64,000 nt of DNA from Chlorocebus sabaeus. Taxonomy: Eukaryota; Chordata; Mammalia; Primates; Cercopithecidae. Both the position numbers and the translations under genes were made by a program. This document shows positions 7,886 through 20,232 of the stretch, piece by piece; position 1 is the first letter of the stretch, and each line of letters starts with the position of its first letter. The notes below the pieces were generated by a model that saw nothing but the letters and a program-made list of their open reading frames with translations, did no database searches and was not told where the DNA came from. The stretch spans positions 744,001 to 808,000 of the forward strand of contig NW_027328092.1 of assembly GCF_047675955.1 (NCBI RefSeq). Direction: 5' to 3'.

Positions 7886-10629
7886 TCATCTCACAGTGTT
7901 ACATCTTTGCCCTCAAGAAGCCTTTCGCGAAGACACTTCTTGTGGAATTTGCAAAGTGATATTTGGAAGCCCATAGAGGGCTATGGTGAAAAAGGAAATA
8001 TCTTTTGTTAAAAACTGAAAGAGGCTTTCTGAGAAACTGCTCTGTGTTCTATTAATTCATCTCACAGAGTTACTGCTTTCCCAGAAAGAAGCCATTCTCT
8101 AAGATTCTTCTTGTGGATTTTTCAAAGTGATATTGGAAGCCCATAGAGGGCTATGGTGAAAAAGGGAATATCTTCCGTTAAAAACTGGAAAGAATCTTTC
8201 TGAGAAACTACTTCGTGTTCTGTTAATTCATCTCACAGAGTTACAGCTTTCCCCTCAAGAAGCCTTTCGCTAAGACTGTTCTTCTGGAATTTTGAAAGTG
8301 ATATTTGGAATCCCATAGAGGGCTATGGTGAAAAAGGAAAGATCTTCCGTTAAAAACTGGAAAGAACCTTTCTGAGAAATTGCTTTGTGTTCTTTTAATT
8401 CATCTCACAGAGTTACTGCGTTCCTCTCAAGAAGCCTTTCGCTAAGACTGTTCTTGTGGAATTTGCAAAGTGATATTTGGAAGCCCATATAGGGTTATGG
8501 TGAAAAAGGAAATATCTTCCGTTAAAAACTGGAAAGAAGCATTCTGAGAAACTGCTTTGTGTTCTCTTAGTTCATCTCACAGAGTTACAGCTTGCCCCTC
8601 TAGAAGCCTTTCGCTAAGACTGTTCTTGTGGAATTTGCAAAGTGACATTTGGAAGCCCATAGTGGGCTATGGTGAAAAAGGAAATATCCTAAGATAAAAA
8701 CTGAAAAGAAGCTTTCTGAGAAACTGCCTTGTGTTCTGTTAATTCATCTCACAGGGTTACAGCTTTCTCCACAAGAAGCCTTTCGCTAAGACTGTTCTTG
8801 TGGAATTTCAAAGTGATATTTGTAAAGCCATAGAAGGATATGATGAAAAAGGAAATATCTTCTGTTAAAAACTGGAAAGAAGCTTTCTGAGAAACTGCTT
8901 TGTGTTCTGTTAATTCATCTCACAGAGATACAGCTTTCTCCTCAAGAAGTTTTCGCTAAGACTGTGCTTCTGGAATTTGGAAAGTGATATTTGGAAGCCC
9001 ATAGAGGGCTACGGTGAAAAAGGAAATAACTTCCGTTAAAAAACAGGAAAGAAGCTTTCTGAGAAACTGCTTTGTGTTCTGCTAATTCATCTCAAGAGTT
9101 ACAGCTTTCCCCTCAAGCAGTCTTTCGCTAAGACTGTTCTTGGGGAATTTGCAAAGTGATATTTGGAAGCCCATAGAGGGCTATGGTGAAAAAAGAAGTA
9201 TCTTCCGTTAAAAAGTGGAAAGAATCTTTCTGAGAATCTGCTTTGTGTTCTGTTAATTCATCTCACAGTGATACAAATCTCTCCTCAAGTAACCTTTAGC
9301 TAAGGCTGATCTTGTGGAATTTGGAAAGTGATATTTGGAAGCCCATAGGGGGCTATGGTGAAAAAGGAAGTATCTTCCGTTAAAATCTGGAAGAAGATTT
9401 CTGAGAAACTACTTTGTGTTCTGTTAATTCATCTCAGAGACTTACATCTTTCCCCTCATGAAGCCTTTCCCTAAGACTCTTCTTGTGGAATTTGCAAAGT
9501 GATATTTCGAAGCCCACAGAGGGCTATGGTGAAAAAGGAGATATCCTAAGATAAAAACTGAAGAGAAACTTTCTGAGAAACTGCTCTGTATTCTCTTAAT
9601 TCATCTCACAGAGTTACTGCGTTCCCCTCAAGAAGCCTTTCGCTAAGACTGTTCTTGTGGAATTTGAAAAGTGATATTTGGAAGCCCATAGAGGGTTATG
9701 GTGAAAAAGGAAAATCTTCCCTTAAAAACTGGAAAGAAGCTTCCTGAGAAACTGCTTTGTGTTCGGTTAATTCAACTCACAGTTACTGCTTTCCCCTCAA
9801 AAAGCCTTTCGCAAACACTGTTCTTATGCAATTTGCAAAGTGATATTTGGAAGCCCTTAGAGGGTTAAGGTGAAAAAGGACATATCTACCGTTAAAAACT
9901 GTAAAGAAGCTTTCTGAGAAACTGCTCTGTGTTCTGTTAATTCATCTCACAGTGTTACAGCATTCCCTTCAGGAAGCCTTTCGCTAAGTCTGTTCTTGTG
10001 GAATATTCAAGGTGATATCTGGAAGCCCATAGAGTGCTATGGTGAAAAAGGAAATATCTTCCGTTAAAAACTGGAAAGAAACTTTCTGAGAAACTGCTCT
10101 GTGTTCTGTTAATTCATCTCACAGAGTTACAGCTTTCCCCTCAAGAAGCCTTTCGCTAAGACTGTTCTTGTGAAATTTGCACATTGATATCTGGAAGTCC
10201 ATACAGGGCTACGGTGTAAAAGGAAATATCTTCCGATAAAAACTGGAAGGAAGCTTTATGAGAAACTGCTTTGTGTCCTGTTAATTCATCTCACAGAGTT
10301 ACAGCCTTCCCTTCAAGATGCCTTTCGCTAAGACTCTTCTTGTGGAATTGGCAAAGTGTTATTTGGAAGCCCGTAGAGGTCTACGGTGAAAAAGGAAATA
10401 TCTTCCTTTAAAAACTGGAAAGAAGCTTTCTGAGAAACTGCTTTGTGTTCTGTTAATTCATCTCACAGAGTCACTGCTTTCACCTCAAGAATCCTTTCGC
10501 TGAGACTCTTCATGTGGAAATTTCATAGTGATATTTTCAAGCCCATAGAGGGCTAAGGTGAAAAAGGAAATATCCTAAGATAAAAACTGAAAAGAAGCAT
10601 TCTGAGAAACTACTTTGTGTTCTGTTAAT
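7886..10629 (+). repeat. HOR unit 4, 16-mer
   Basis: 2744 bp. CTTCGTG at the m2/m3 border. Private changes include GTGATACAAATC in m9, TTTCCCCTCAAAAAGCC and TTCGCAAACAC in m12, and GAAACTTTCTGAG in the m13 tail, which removes a HindIII site. m1 begins TTACATCTTTGCC. Confidence 0.94.
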
Positions 10630-13373
10630 TCATATCACAGTGTTACAGCTTTGCCCTCAAGAAGCCTTTCGCGAAGACACTTCTTGTGGAATTTGCAAAG
10701 TGATATTTGGAAGCCCATAGAGGGCTATGGTGAAAAAGGAAATATCTTTTGTTAAAAACTGAAAGAGGCTTTCTGAGAAACTGCTCTGTGTTCTATTAAT
10801 TCATCTCACAGAGTTACTGCTTTCCCAGAAAGAAGCCATTCTCTAAGATTCTTCTTGTGGATTTTTCAAAGTGATATTGGAAGCCCATAGAGGGCTATGG
10901 TGAAAAAGGGAATATCTTCCGTTAAAAACTGGAAAGAATCTTTCTGAGAAACTACTTTGTGTTCTGTTAATTCATCTCACAGAGTTACAGCTTTCCCCTC
11001 AAGAAGCCTTTCGCTAAGACTGTTCTTCTGGAATTTTGAAAGTGATATTTGGAATCCCATAGAGGGCTATGGTGAAAAAGGAAAGATCTTCCGTTAAAAA
11101 CTGGAAAGAACCTTTCTGAGAAATTGCTTTGTGTTCTTTTAATTCATCTCACAGAGTTACTGCGTTCCTCTCAAGAAGCCTTTCGCTAAGACTGTTCTTG
11201 TGGAATTTGCAAAGTGATATTTGGAAGCCCATATAGGGTTATGGTGAAAAAGGAAATATCTTCCGTTAAAAACTGGAAAGAAGCATTCTGAGAAACTGCT
11301 TTGTGTTCTCTTAGTTCATCTCACAGAGTTACAGCTTGCCCCTCTAGAAGCCTTTCGCTAAGACTGTTCTTGTGGAATTTGCAAAGTGACATTTGGAAGC
11401 CCATAGTGGGCTATGGTGAAAAAGGAAATATCCTAAGATAAAAACTGAAAAGAAGCTTTCTGAGAAACTGCCTTGTGTTCTGTTAATTCATCTCACAGGG
11501 TTACAGCTTTCTCCACAAGAAGCCTTTCGCTAAGACTGTTCTTGTGGAATTTCAAAGTGATATTTGTAAAGCCATAGAAGGATATGATGAAAAAGGAAAT
11601 ATCTTCTGTTAAAAACTGGAAAGAAGCTTTCTGAGAAACTGCTTTGTGTTCTGTTAATTCATCTCACAGAGATACAGCTTTCTCCTCAAGAAGTTTTCGC
11701 TAAGACTGTGCTTCTGGAATTTGGAAAGTGATATTTGGAAGCCCATAGAGGGCTACGGTGAAAAAGGAAATAACTTCCGTTAAAAAACAGGAAAGAAGCT
11801 TTCTGAGAAACTGCTTTGTGTTCTGCTAATTCATCTCAAGAGTTACAGCTTTCCCCTCAAGCAGTCTTTCGCTAAGACTGTTCTTGGGGAATTTGCAAAG
11901 TGATATTTGGAAGCCCATAGAGGGCTATGGTGAAAAAAGAAGTATCCTCCGTTAAAAAGTGGAAAGAAGCTTTCTGAGAATCTGCTTTGTGTTCTGTTAA
12001 TTCATCTCACAGTGTTACAAATCTCTCCTCAAGTAACCTTTAGCTAAGGCTGATCTTGTGGAATTTGGAAAGTGATATTTGGAAGCCCATAGGGGGCTAT
12101 GGTGGAAAAGGAAGTATCTTCCGTTAAAATCTGGAAGAAGATTTCTGAGAAACTACTTTGTGTTCTGTTAATTCATCTCAGAGACTTACATCTTTCCCCT
12201 CATGAAGCCTTTCCCTAAGACTCTTCTTGTGGAATTTGCAAAGTGATATTTCGAAGCCAACAGAGGGCTATGGTGAAAAAGGAGATATCCTAAGATAAAA
12301 ACTGAAGAGAAACTTTCTGAGAAACTGCTCTGTATTCTCTTAATTCATCTCACAGAGTTACTGCGTTCCCCTCAAGAAGCCTTTCGCTAAGACTGTTCTT
12401 GTGGAATTTGAAAAGTGATATTTGGAAGCCCATAGAGGGTTATGGTGAAAAAGGAAAATCTTCCCTTAAAAACTGGAAAGAAGCTTCCTGAGAAACTGCT
12501 TTGTGTTCGGTTAATTCAACTCACAGTTACTGCTTTCTCCTCAAAAAGCCTTTCGCTAACACTGTTCTTATGCAATTTGCAAAGTGATATTTGGAAGCCC
12601 TTAGAGGGTTAAGGTGAAAAAAGAAATATCTACGGTTAAAAACTGTAAAGAAGCTTTCTGAGAAACTGCTCTGTGTTCTGTTAATTCATCTCACAGTGTT
12701 ACAGCATTCCCTTCAGGAAGCCTTTCGCTAAGTCTGTTCTTGTGGAATATTCAAGGTGATATCTGGAAGCCCATAGAGTGCTATGGTGAAAAAGGAAATA
12801 TCTTCCGTTAAAAACTGGAAAGAAGCTTTCTGAGAAACTGCTCTGTGTTCTGTTAATTCATCTCACAGAGTTACAGCTTTCCCCTCAAGAAGCCTTTCGC
12901 TAAGACTGTTCTTGTGAAATTTGCACATTGATATCTGGAAGTCCATACAGGGCTACGGTGTAAAAGGAAATATCTTCCGATAAAAACTGGAAGGAAGCTT
13001 TATGAGAAACTGCTTTGTGTCCTGTTAGTTCATCTCACAGAGTTACAGCCTTCCCTTCAAGATGCCTTTCGCTAAGACTCTTCTTGTGGAATTGGCAAAG
13101 TGTTATTTGGAAGCCCGTAGAGGTCTACGGTGAAAAAGGAAATATCTTCCTTTAAAAACTGGAAAGAAGCTTTCTGAGAAACTGCTTTGTGTTCTGTTAA
13201 TTCATCTCACAGAGTCACTGCTTTCACCTCAAGAATCCTTTCGCTGAGACTCTTCATGTGGAAATTTCATAGTGATATTTTCAAGCCCATAGAGGGCTAA
13301 GGTGAAAAAGGAAATATCCTAAGATAAAAACTGAAAAGAAGCATTCTGAGAAACTACTTTGTGTTCTGTTAAT
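10630..13373 (+). repeat. HOR unit 5, 16-mer
   Basis: 2744 bp. Starts TCATATCAC as unit 1, and shares GGTGGAAAAGG (m9), GAAGCTTTCTGAGAATC (m8 tail), ATCTACGGTT (m12) and GTTAGTTC (m14/m15) with it, so the two look like close copies 10.6 kb apart. Private changes: AGTATCCTCC in m8 and GAAGCCAACAG in m10. Confidence 0.94.
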
Positions 13374-15774
13374 TCATCTCACAGTGTTACAGCTTTGCCC
13401 TCAAGAAGCCTTTCGCGAAGACACTTCTTGTGGAATTTGCAAAGTGATATTTGGAAGCCCATAGAGGGCTATGGTGAAAAAGGAAATATCTTTTGTTAAA
13501 AACTGAAAGAGGCTTTCTGAGAAACTGCTCTGTGTTCTATTAATTCATCTCACAGAGTTACTGCTTTCCCAGAAAGAAGCCATTCTCTAAGATTCTTCTT
13601 GTGGATTTTTCAAAGTGATATTGGAAGCCCATAGAGGGCTATGGTGAAAAAGGGAATATCTTCCGTTAAAAACTGGAAAGAATCTTTCTGAGAAACTACT
13701 TCGTGTTCTGTTAATTCATCTCACAGAGTTACAGCTTTCCCCTCAAGAAGCCTTTCGCTAAGACTGTTCTTCTGGAATTTTGAAAGTGATATTTGGAATC
13801 CCATAGAGGGCTATGGTGAAAAAGGAAAGATCTTCCGTTAAAAACTGGAAAGAACCTTTCTGAGAAATTGCTTTGTGTTCTTTTAATTCATCTCACAGAG
13901 TTACTGCGTTCCTCTCAAGAAGCCTTTCGCTAAGACTGTTCTTGTGGAATTTGCAAAGTGATATTTGGAAGCCCATATAGGGTTATGGTGAAAAAGGAAA
14001 TATCTTCCGTTAAAAACTGGAAAGAAGCATTCTGAGAAACTGCTTTGTGTTCTCTTAGTTCATCTCACAGAGTTACAGCTTGCCCCTCTAGAAGCCTTTC
14101 GCTAAGACTGTTCTTGTGGAATTTGCAAAGTGACATTTGGAAGCCCATAGTGGGCTATGGTGAAAAAGGAAATATCCTAAGATAAAAACTGAAAAGAAGC
14201 TTTCTGAGAAACTGCCTTGTGTTCTGTTAATTCATCTCACAGGGTTACAGCTTTCTCCACAAGAAGCCTTTCGCTAAGACTGTTCTTGTGGAATTTCAAA
14301 GTGATATTTGTAAAGCCATAGAAGGATATGATGAAAAAGGAAATATCTTCTGTTAAAAACTGGAAAGAAGCTTTCTGAGAAACTGCTTTGTGTTCTGTTA
14401 ATTCATCTCACAGAGATACAGCTTTCTCCTCAAGAAGTTTTCGCTAAGACTGTGCTTCTGGAATTTGGAAAGTGATATTTGGAAGCCCATAGAGGGCTAC
14501 GGTGAAAAAGGAAATAACTTCCGTTAAAAAACAGGAAAGAAGCTTTCTGAGAAACTGCTTTGTGTTCTGCTAATTCATCTCAAGAGTTACAGCTTTCCCC
14601 TCAAGCAGTCTTTCGCTAAGACTGTTCTTGGGGAATTTGCAAAGTGATATTTGGAAGCCCATAGAGGGCTATGGTGAAAAAGGAAATATCCTAAGATAAA
14701 AACTGGGAAGAATCTTTCTGAGAAATTGCTTTGTGTTCTGTTAATTCATCTCACAGAGTTACTGCATTCGCCTCAAGAAGCCTTTCGCTAAGACTGTTCT
14801 TGTGGAATTTGAAAAGTGATATTTGGAAGCCCATAGAGGGTTATGGTGAAAAAGGAAAGTCTTCCCTTAAAAACTGGAAAGAAGCTTCCTGAGAAACTGC
14901 TTTGTGTTCGGTTAATTCAACTCACAGTTACTGCTTTCTCCTCAAAAAGCCTTTCGCTAACACTGTTCTTATGCAATTTGCAAAGTGATATTTGGAAGCC
15001 CTTAGAGGGTTAAGGTGAAAAAGGAAATATCTACCGTTAAAAACTGTAAAGAAGCTTTCTGAGAAACTGCTCTGTGTTCTGTTAATTCATCTCACAGTGT
15101 TACAGCATTCCCTTCAGGAAGCCTTTCGCTAAGTCTGTTCTTGTGGAATATTCAAGGTGATATCTGGAAGCCCATAGAGTGCTATGGTGAAAAAGGAAAT
15201 ATCTTCCGTTAAAAACTGGAAAGAAGCTTTCTGAGAAACTGCTCTGTGTTCTGTTAATTCATCTCACAGAGTTACAGCTTTCCCCTCAAGAAGCCTTTCG
15301 CTAAGACTGTTCTTGTGAAATTTGCACATTGATATCTGGAAGTCCATACAGGGCTACGGTGTAAAAGGAAATATCTTCCGATAAAAACTGGAAGGAAGCT
15401 TTATGAGAAACTGCTTTGTGCCCTGTTAATTCATCTCACAGAGTTACAGCCTTCCCTTCAAGATGCCTTTCGCTAAGACTCTTCTTGTGGAATTGGCAAA
15501 GTGTTATTTGGAAGCCCCTAGAGGTCTACGGTGAAAAAGGAAATATCTTCCTTTAAAAACTGGAAAGAAGCTTTCTGAGAAACTGCTTTGTGTTCTGTTA
15601 ATTCATCTCACAGAGTCACTGCTTTCACCTCAAGAATCCTTTCGCTGAGACTCTTCATGTGGAAATTTCATAGTGATATTTTCAAGCCCATAGAGGGCTA
15701 AGGTGAAAAAGGAAATATCCTAAGATAAAAACTGAAAAGAAGCATTCTGAGAAACTACTTTGTGTTCTGTTAAT
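13374..15774 (+). repeat. HOR unit 6, 14-mer
   Basis: 2401 bp. m8h lies at 14575-14745 and m9/m10 are missing. CTTCGTG at m2/m3, TGCCCTG at m14/m15 (shared with units 15-18). Private: AAAGTCTTCCC in m11, and GCCCCTAGAGG in m15, which breaks the m15 inverted repeat. Confidence 0.94.
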
Positions 15775-18174
15775 TCATCTCACAGTGTTACAGCTTTGCC
15801 CTCAAGAAGCCTTTCGCGAAGACACTTCTTGTGGAATTTGCAAAGTGATATTTGGAAGCCCATAGAGGGCTATGGTGAAAAAGGAAATATCTTTTGTTAA
15901 AAACTGAAAGAGGCTTTCTGAGAAACTGCTCTGTGTTCTATTAATTCATCTCACAGAGTTACTGCTTTCCCAGAAAGAAGCCATTCTCTAAGATTCTTCT
16001 TGTGGATTTTTCAAAGTGATATTGGAAGCCCATAGAGGGCTATGGTGAAAAAGGGAATATCTTCCGTTAAAAACTGGAAAGAATCTTTCTGAGAAACTAC
16101 TTTGTGTTCTGTTAATTCATCTCACAGAGTTACAGCTTTCCCCTCAAGAAGCCTTTCGCTAAGACTGTTCTTCTGGAATTTTGAAAGTGATATTTGGAAT
16201 CCCATAGAGGGCTATGGTGAAAAAGGAAAGATCTTCCGTTAAAAACTGGAAAGAACCTTTCTGAGAAATTGCTTTGTGTTCTTTTAATTCATCTCACAGA
16301 GTTACTGCGTTCCTCTCAAGAAGCCTTTCGCTAAGACTGTTCTTGTGGAATTTGCAAAGTGATATTTGGAAGCCCATATAGGGTTATGGTGAAAAAGGAA
16401 ATATCTTCCGTTAAAAACTGGAAAGAAGCATTCTGAGAAACTGCTTTGTGTTCTCTTAGTTCATCTCACAGAGTTACAGCTTGCCCCTCTAGAAGCCTTT
16501 CGCTAAGACTGTTCTTGTGGAATTTGCAAAGTGACATTTGGAAGCCCATAGTGGGCTATGGTGAAAAAGGAAATATCCTAAGATAAAAACTGAAAAGAAG
16601 CTTTCTGAGAAACTGCCTTGTGTTCTGTTAATTCATCTCACAGGGTTACAGCTTTCTCCACAAGAAGCCTTTCGCTAAGACTGTTCTTGTGGAATTTCAA
16701 AGTGATATTTGTAAAGCCATAGAAGGATATGATGAAAAAGGAAATATCTTCTGTTAAAAACTGGAAAGAAGCTTTCTGAGAAACTGCTTTGTGTTCTGTT
16801 AATTCATCTCACAGAGATACAGCTTTCTCCTCAAGAAGTTTTCGCTAAGACTGTGCTTCTGGAATTTGGAAAGTGATATTTGGAAGCCCATAGAGGGCTA
16901 CGGTGAAAAAGGAAATAACTTCCGTTAAAAAACAGGAAAGAAGCTTTCTGAGAAACTGCTTTGTGTTCTGCTAATTCATCTCAAGAGTTACAGCTTTCCC
17001 CTCAAGCAGTCTTTCGCTAAGACTGTTCTTGGGGAATTTGCAAAGTGATATTTGGAAGCCCATAGAGGGCTATGGTGAAAAAGGAAATATCCTAAGATAA
17101 AAACTGGGAAGAATCTTTCTGAGAAATTGCTTTGTGTTCTGTTAATTCATCTCACAGAGTTACTGCATTCCCCTCAAGAAGCCTTTCGCTAAGACTGTTC
17201 TTGTGGAATTTGAAAAGTGATATTTGGAAGCCCATAGAGGGTTATGGTGAAAAAGGAAAATCTTCCCTTAAAAACTGGAAAGAAGCTTCCTGAGAAACTG
17301 CTTTGTGTTCGGTTAATTCAACTCACAGTTACTGCTTTCTCCTCAAAAAGCCTTTCGCTAACACTGTTCTTATGCAATTTGCAAAGTGATATTTGGAAGC
17401 CCTTAGAGGGTTAAGGTGAAAAAGGAAATATCTACCGTTAAAAACTGTAAAGAAGCTTTCTGAGAAACTGCTCTGTGTTCTGTTAATTCATCTCACAGTG
17501 TTACAGCATTCCCTTCAGGAAGCCTTTCGCTAAGTCTGTTCTTGTGGAATATTCAAGGTGATATCTGGAAGCCCATAGAGTGCTATGGTGAAAAAGGAAA
17601 TATCTTCCGTTAAAAACTGGAAAGAAGCTTTCTGAGAAACTGCTCTGTGTTCTGTTAATTCATCTCACAGAGTTACAGCTTTCCCCTCAAGAAGACTTTC
17701 GCTAAGACTGTTCTTGTGAAATTTGCACATTGATATCTGGAAGTCCATACAGGGCTACGGTGTAAAAGGAAATATCTTCCGATAAAAACTGGAAGGAAGC
17801 TTTATGAGAAACTGCTTTGTGTCCTGTTAATTCATCTCACAGAGTTACAGCCTTCCCTTCAAGATGCCTTTCGCTAAGACTCTTCTTGTGGAATTGGCAA
17901 AGTGTTATTTGGAAGCCCGTAGAGGTCTACGGTGAAAAAGGAAATATCTTCCTTTAAAAACTGGAAAGAAGCTTTCTGAGAAACTGCTTTGTGTTCTGTT
18001 AATTCATCTCACAGAGTCACTGCTTTCACCTCAAGAATCCTTTCGCTGAGACTCTTCATGTGGAAATTTCATAGTGATATTTTCAAGCCCATAGAGGGCT
18101 AAGGTGAAAAAGGAAATATCCTAAGATAAAAACTGAAAAGAAGCATTCTGAGAAACTACTTTGTGTTCTGTAAT
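15775..18174 (+). repeat. HOR unit 7, 14-mer with 1-bp deletion
   Basis: 2400 bp. m8h lies at 16976-17146. One T of GTTCTGTTAAT is missing at about 18170, the last bases of the unit. m11 starts TGCATTCCCC instead of the 14-mer TGCATTCGCC, so it has mixed characters. GAAGACTTTCGC in m14 is shared with units 2 and 24. Confidence 0.94.
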
Positions 18175-20232
18175 TCATCTCACAGTGTTACAGCTTTGCC
18201 CTCAAGAAGCCTTTCGCGAAGACACTTCTTGTGGAATTTGCAAAGTGATATTTGGAAGCCCATAGAGGGCTATGGTGAAAAAGGAAATATCTTTTGTTAA
18301 AAACTGAAAGAGGCTTTCTGAGAAACTGCTCTGTGTTCTATTAATTCATCTCACAGAGTTACTGCTTTCCCAGAAAGAAGCCATTCTCTAAGATTCTTCT
18401 TGTGGATTTTTCAAAGTGATATTGGAAGCCCATAGAGGGCTATGGTGAAAAAGGGAATATCTTCCGTTAAAAACTGGAAAGAATCTTTCTGAGAAACTAC
18501 TTTGTGTTCTGTTAATTCATCTCACAGAGTTACAGCTTTCCCCTCAAGAAGCCTTTCGCTAAGACTGTTCTTCTGGAATTTTGAAAGTGATATTTGGAAT
18601 CCCATAGAGGGCTATGGTGAAAAAGGAAAGATCTTCCGTTAAAAACTGGAAAGAACCTTTCTGAGAAATTGCTTTGTGTTCTTTTAATTCATCTCACAGA
18701 GTTACTGCGTTCCTCTCAAGAAGCCTTTCGCTAAGACTGTTCTTGTGGAATTTGCAAAGTGATATTTGGAAGCCCATAGAGGGCTATGGTGAAAAAAGAA
18801 GTATCTTCCGTTAAAAAGTGGAAAGAATCTTTCTGAGAATCTGCTTTGTGTTCTGTTAATTCATCTCACAGTGTTACAAATCTCTCCTCAAGTAACCTTT
18901 AGCTAAGGCTGATCTTGTGGAATTTGGAAAGTGATATTTGGAAGCCCATAGGGGGCTATGGTGAAAAAGGAAGTATCTTCCGTTAAAATCTGGAAGAAGA
19001 TTTCTGAGAAACTACTTTGTGTTCTGTTAATTCATCTCAGAGACTTACATCTTTCCCCTCATGAAGCCTTTCCCTAAGACTCTTCTTGTGGAATTTGCAA
19101 AGTGATATTTCGAAGCCCACAGAGGGCTATGGTGAAAAAGGAGATATCCTAAGATAAAAACTGAAGAGAAACTTTCTGAGAAACTGCTCTGTATTCTCTT
19201 AATTCATCTCACAGAGTTACTGCGTTCCCCTCAAGAAGCCTTTCGCTAAGACTGTTCTTGTGGAATTTGAAAAGTGATATTTGGAAGCCCATAGAGGGTT
19301 ATGGTGAAAAAGGAAAATCTTCCCTTAAAAACTGGAAAGAAGCTTCCTGAGAAACTGCTTTGTGTTCGGTTAATTCAACTCACAGTTACTGCTTTCTCCT
19401 CAAAAAGCCTTTCGCTAACACTGTTCTTATGCAATTTGCAAAGTGATATTTGGAAGCCCTTAGAGGGTTAAGGTGAAAAAGGACATATCTACCGTTAAAA
19501 ACTGTAAAGAAGCTTTCTGAGAAACTGCTCTGTGTTCTGTTAATTCATCTCACAGTGTTACAGCATTCCCTTCAGGAAGCCTTTCGCTAAGTCTGTTCTT
19601 GTGGAATATTCAAGGTGATATCTGGAAGCCCATAGAGTGCTATGGTGAAAAAGGAAATATCTTCCGTTAAAAACTGGAAAGAAGCTTTCTGAGAAACTGC
19701 TCTGTGTTCTGTTAATTCATCTCACAGAGTTACAGCTTTCCCCTCAAGAAGCCTTTCGCTAAGACTGTTCTTGTGAAATTTGCACATTGATATCTGGAAG
19801 TCCATACAGGGCTACGGTGTAAAAGGAAATATCTTCCGATAAAAACTGGAAGGAAGCTTTATGAGAAACTGCTTTGTGTCCTGTTAATTCATCTCACAGA
19901 GTTACAGCCTTCCCTTCAAGATGCCTTTCGCTAAGACTCTTCTTGTGGAATTGGCAAAGTGTTATTTGGAAGCCCGTAGAGGTCCACGGTGAAAAAGGAA
20001 ATATCTTCCTTTAAAAACTGGAAAGAAGCTTTCTGAGAAACTGCTTTGTGTTCTGTTAATTCATCTCACAGAGTCACTGCTTTCACCTCAAGAATCCTTT
20101 CGCTGAGACTCTTCATGTGGAAATTTCATAGTGATATTTTCAAGCCCATAGAGGGCTAAGGTGAAAAAGGAAATATCCTAAGATAAAAACTGAAAAGAAG
20201 CATTCTGAGAAACTACTTTGTGTTCTGTTAAT
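18175..20232 (+). repeat. HOR unit 8, 12-mer (only one in window)
   Basis: 2058 bp, 686 bp (four monomers) shorter than the full unit. m1-m3 are followed by an m4/m8 hybrid (18689-18860), then m9-m16. It has the 16-mer type of m8 tail, m9, m10 and m11, so it derives from a 16-mer and not from the neighbouring 14-mers. m15 has the TCCACGG form. Confidence 0.94.
18689..18860 (+). repeat. m4/m8 fusion monomer
   Basis: Begins as m4 (TGCGTTCCTCTC, CTTGTGGAA) and ends as m8 (CATAGAGGGC, GGTGAAAAAAGAAGTATC, AAAGTGGAAAG). m4 and m8 first become distinguishable again at 18779, and the last m4-specific base is the T at 18746. The crossover therefore lies in the 32 bp of identity at 18747-18778. The expected product of an unequal exchange out of register by four monomers. 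Confidence 0.88.
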
